From an uncultured beta proteobacterium (GTDB lineage Bacteria > Pseudomonadota > Gammaproteobacteria > Burkholderiales > Burkholderiaceae_C): 64,000 nucleotides of DNA. The translations under genes and the position numbers were made by a program. The notes under the pieces are model-generated. The model did no database searches. It was not told where the DNA came from and saw only the letters and a program-made list of their open reading frames with translations. Positions 63,542-64,000 of the stretch are shown here, piece by piece; positions within the stretch are counted from its first letter, which is position 1; each line of letters starts with the position of its first letter. Where the stretch lies: positions 94,654 through 158,653 of the forward strand of contig CAJAES010000030.1 in NCBI GenBank assembly GCA_903938815.1, in the 5' to 3' direction.

Positions 63542-63910
63542 ATGACAGCCCCGCACTTGCCAGGCAATCTGAGGGCACTCGACACTTCGAGCTACAGACG
63601 GGCCTGGCAATCGACGGGACATCCTGAACAGCGGCGGGCACAGATCGATCTGATGCTCGAGGTTGGCGAGGCTCTCAGCAGATACACCCGGCGGCCGATG
63701 CTCCGGAGCAGCCTGCGGCTGATGCGCGGACCTGCGCGGATTGCCGGGCTGGGCAAGCTGCAGGAATTTCTGGAGCGCGGTTTCGACACGTTCCACTCGC
63801 TTGGAGACCCCGCAGGATTTCTGGCGACGATCACCACGCGGGAGCGCAGGATCGTGGACTGGTTGTTCGAAGAACCCGTCACGCTACCCAGGCCCGAAGG
63901 TTTCGAGTAA
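63542..63910 (+). pseudogene. FFLEELY-motif protein, C-terminal half (probable 5'-truncated remnant)
   Basis: A 122-codon frame from an ATG at 63542. It contains SYRRAWQSTGHPEQRRAQID, LEVGEALSRYTRRPMLR, LRLMRGPARIAGLGKLQEFL and ATITTRERRIVDWLFEE, which match the C-terminal half of the ~210-residue FFLEELY-motif proteins of betaproteobacteria. The N-terminal half with the FFLEELY sequence is not found upstream; the 250 bases between it and the tRNA terminator have no such coding signal. It is probably a truncated remnant next to tRNA-Asn, though a short functional protein is possible. I recalled the family from memory; a search is needed to confirm. Confidence 0.5.
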
Positions 63911-64000
63911 CTGAGACTGGTTCTGGCGCGAATCCGGGCGTTCAGCTGCCTGGGTGGTAAGGGTGCTGCATATCCAAATCGATTCCGCAAAGCAAAAAGC
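63911..64000. other. right edge, no feature seen
   Basis: Ninety bases up to the window end. The last 40 bases are noticeably AT-rich compared with the rest, but no gene or element can be supported. Confidence 0.4.

Overview
The window is GC-rich (about two-thirds G+C) chromosomal DNA from a betaproteobacterium of the order Burkholderiales. Lineage is inferred from several features: a phaCAB polyhydroxybutyrate operon plus phasin, two Bug-type tricarboxylate-transporter receptors, a lipoyl-domain-bearing E3 in the pyruvate dehydrogenase operon, a periplasmic HiPIP, and a cys cluster of the nitrite/sulfite-reductase + DUF934 + CysH type. The gene mix suggests the Rubrivivax/Leptothrix/Ideonella/Methylibium neighbourhood, but the species cannot be fixed from sequence alone. 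Coding density is very high and most adjacent same-strand genes overlap or are spaced by a few bases.

Layout: (1) 1-7.4 kb: start of a sugar ABC binding-protein gene with a LacI-type regulator and operator, a molybdopterin oxidoreductase, a Bug receptor, ThrH, a trypsin-like protease and a lone ABC ATPase. (2) 7.4-13.4 kb: an envelope lipoprotein (NlpE/META), a metal-dependent hydrolase interrupted by an in-frame TGA, EgtB with an unusual tetrapeptide-repeat linker, a thioredoxin/CcdA pair and an AAA+ ATPase. (3) 13.4-23 kb: purL, map-glnD-mnmH and two small membrane proteins. (4) 23-26 kb: MarR regulator divergent from a Bug receptor translationally coupled to a cytoplasmic sulfatase. (5) 26-29.6 kb: phaC-phaA-phaB; its phasin gene is at 53.8 kb with a promoter flanked by paired TGC-rich operator-like boxes. 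(6) 29.7-33 kb: pgeF, maleylacetoacetate/maleylpyruvate isomerase, FAH-family hydrolase, a Nudix hydrolase and HiPIP. (7) 33-42.7 kb: aceE-aceF-lpdA and a divergent two-component system. (8) 42.8-55.4 kb: folD-prlC, a DUF4124-glutaredoxin, rmuC-MFS, a MarR regulator, a tight HDAC/nitroreductase/NhaD/dehydrogenase operon, phasin and a patatin lipoprotein. (9) 55.5-60.8 kb: assimilatory sulfur/siroheme module (sulfite reductase, DUF934, cysH, cobA) with three 62-bp tandem repeats inserted before cobA, then ferredoxin and ferredoxin-NADP reductase. (10) 60.8-64 kb: a TPP riboswitch upstream of a TonB-dependent receptor, tRNA-Asn, and what looks like a 5'-truncated gene remnant.

The most notable points are the TPP-riboswitch-controlled TonB receptor (a predicted outer-membrane thiamin or thiamin-precursor importer), the 62-bp triple repeat that supplies the cobA ribosome-binding site, the in-frame stop in the hydrolase, the EgtB repeat linker, the receptor-sulfatase coupling, and a possible small RNA at 48.9 kb. 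No rRNA, CRISPR array, transposase, integrase, phage gene or replication origin was seen.
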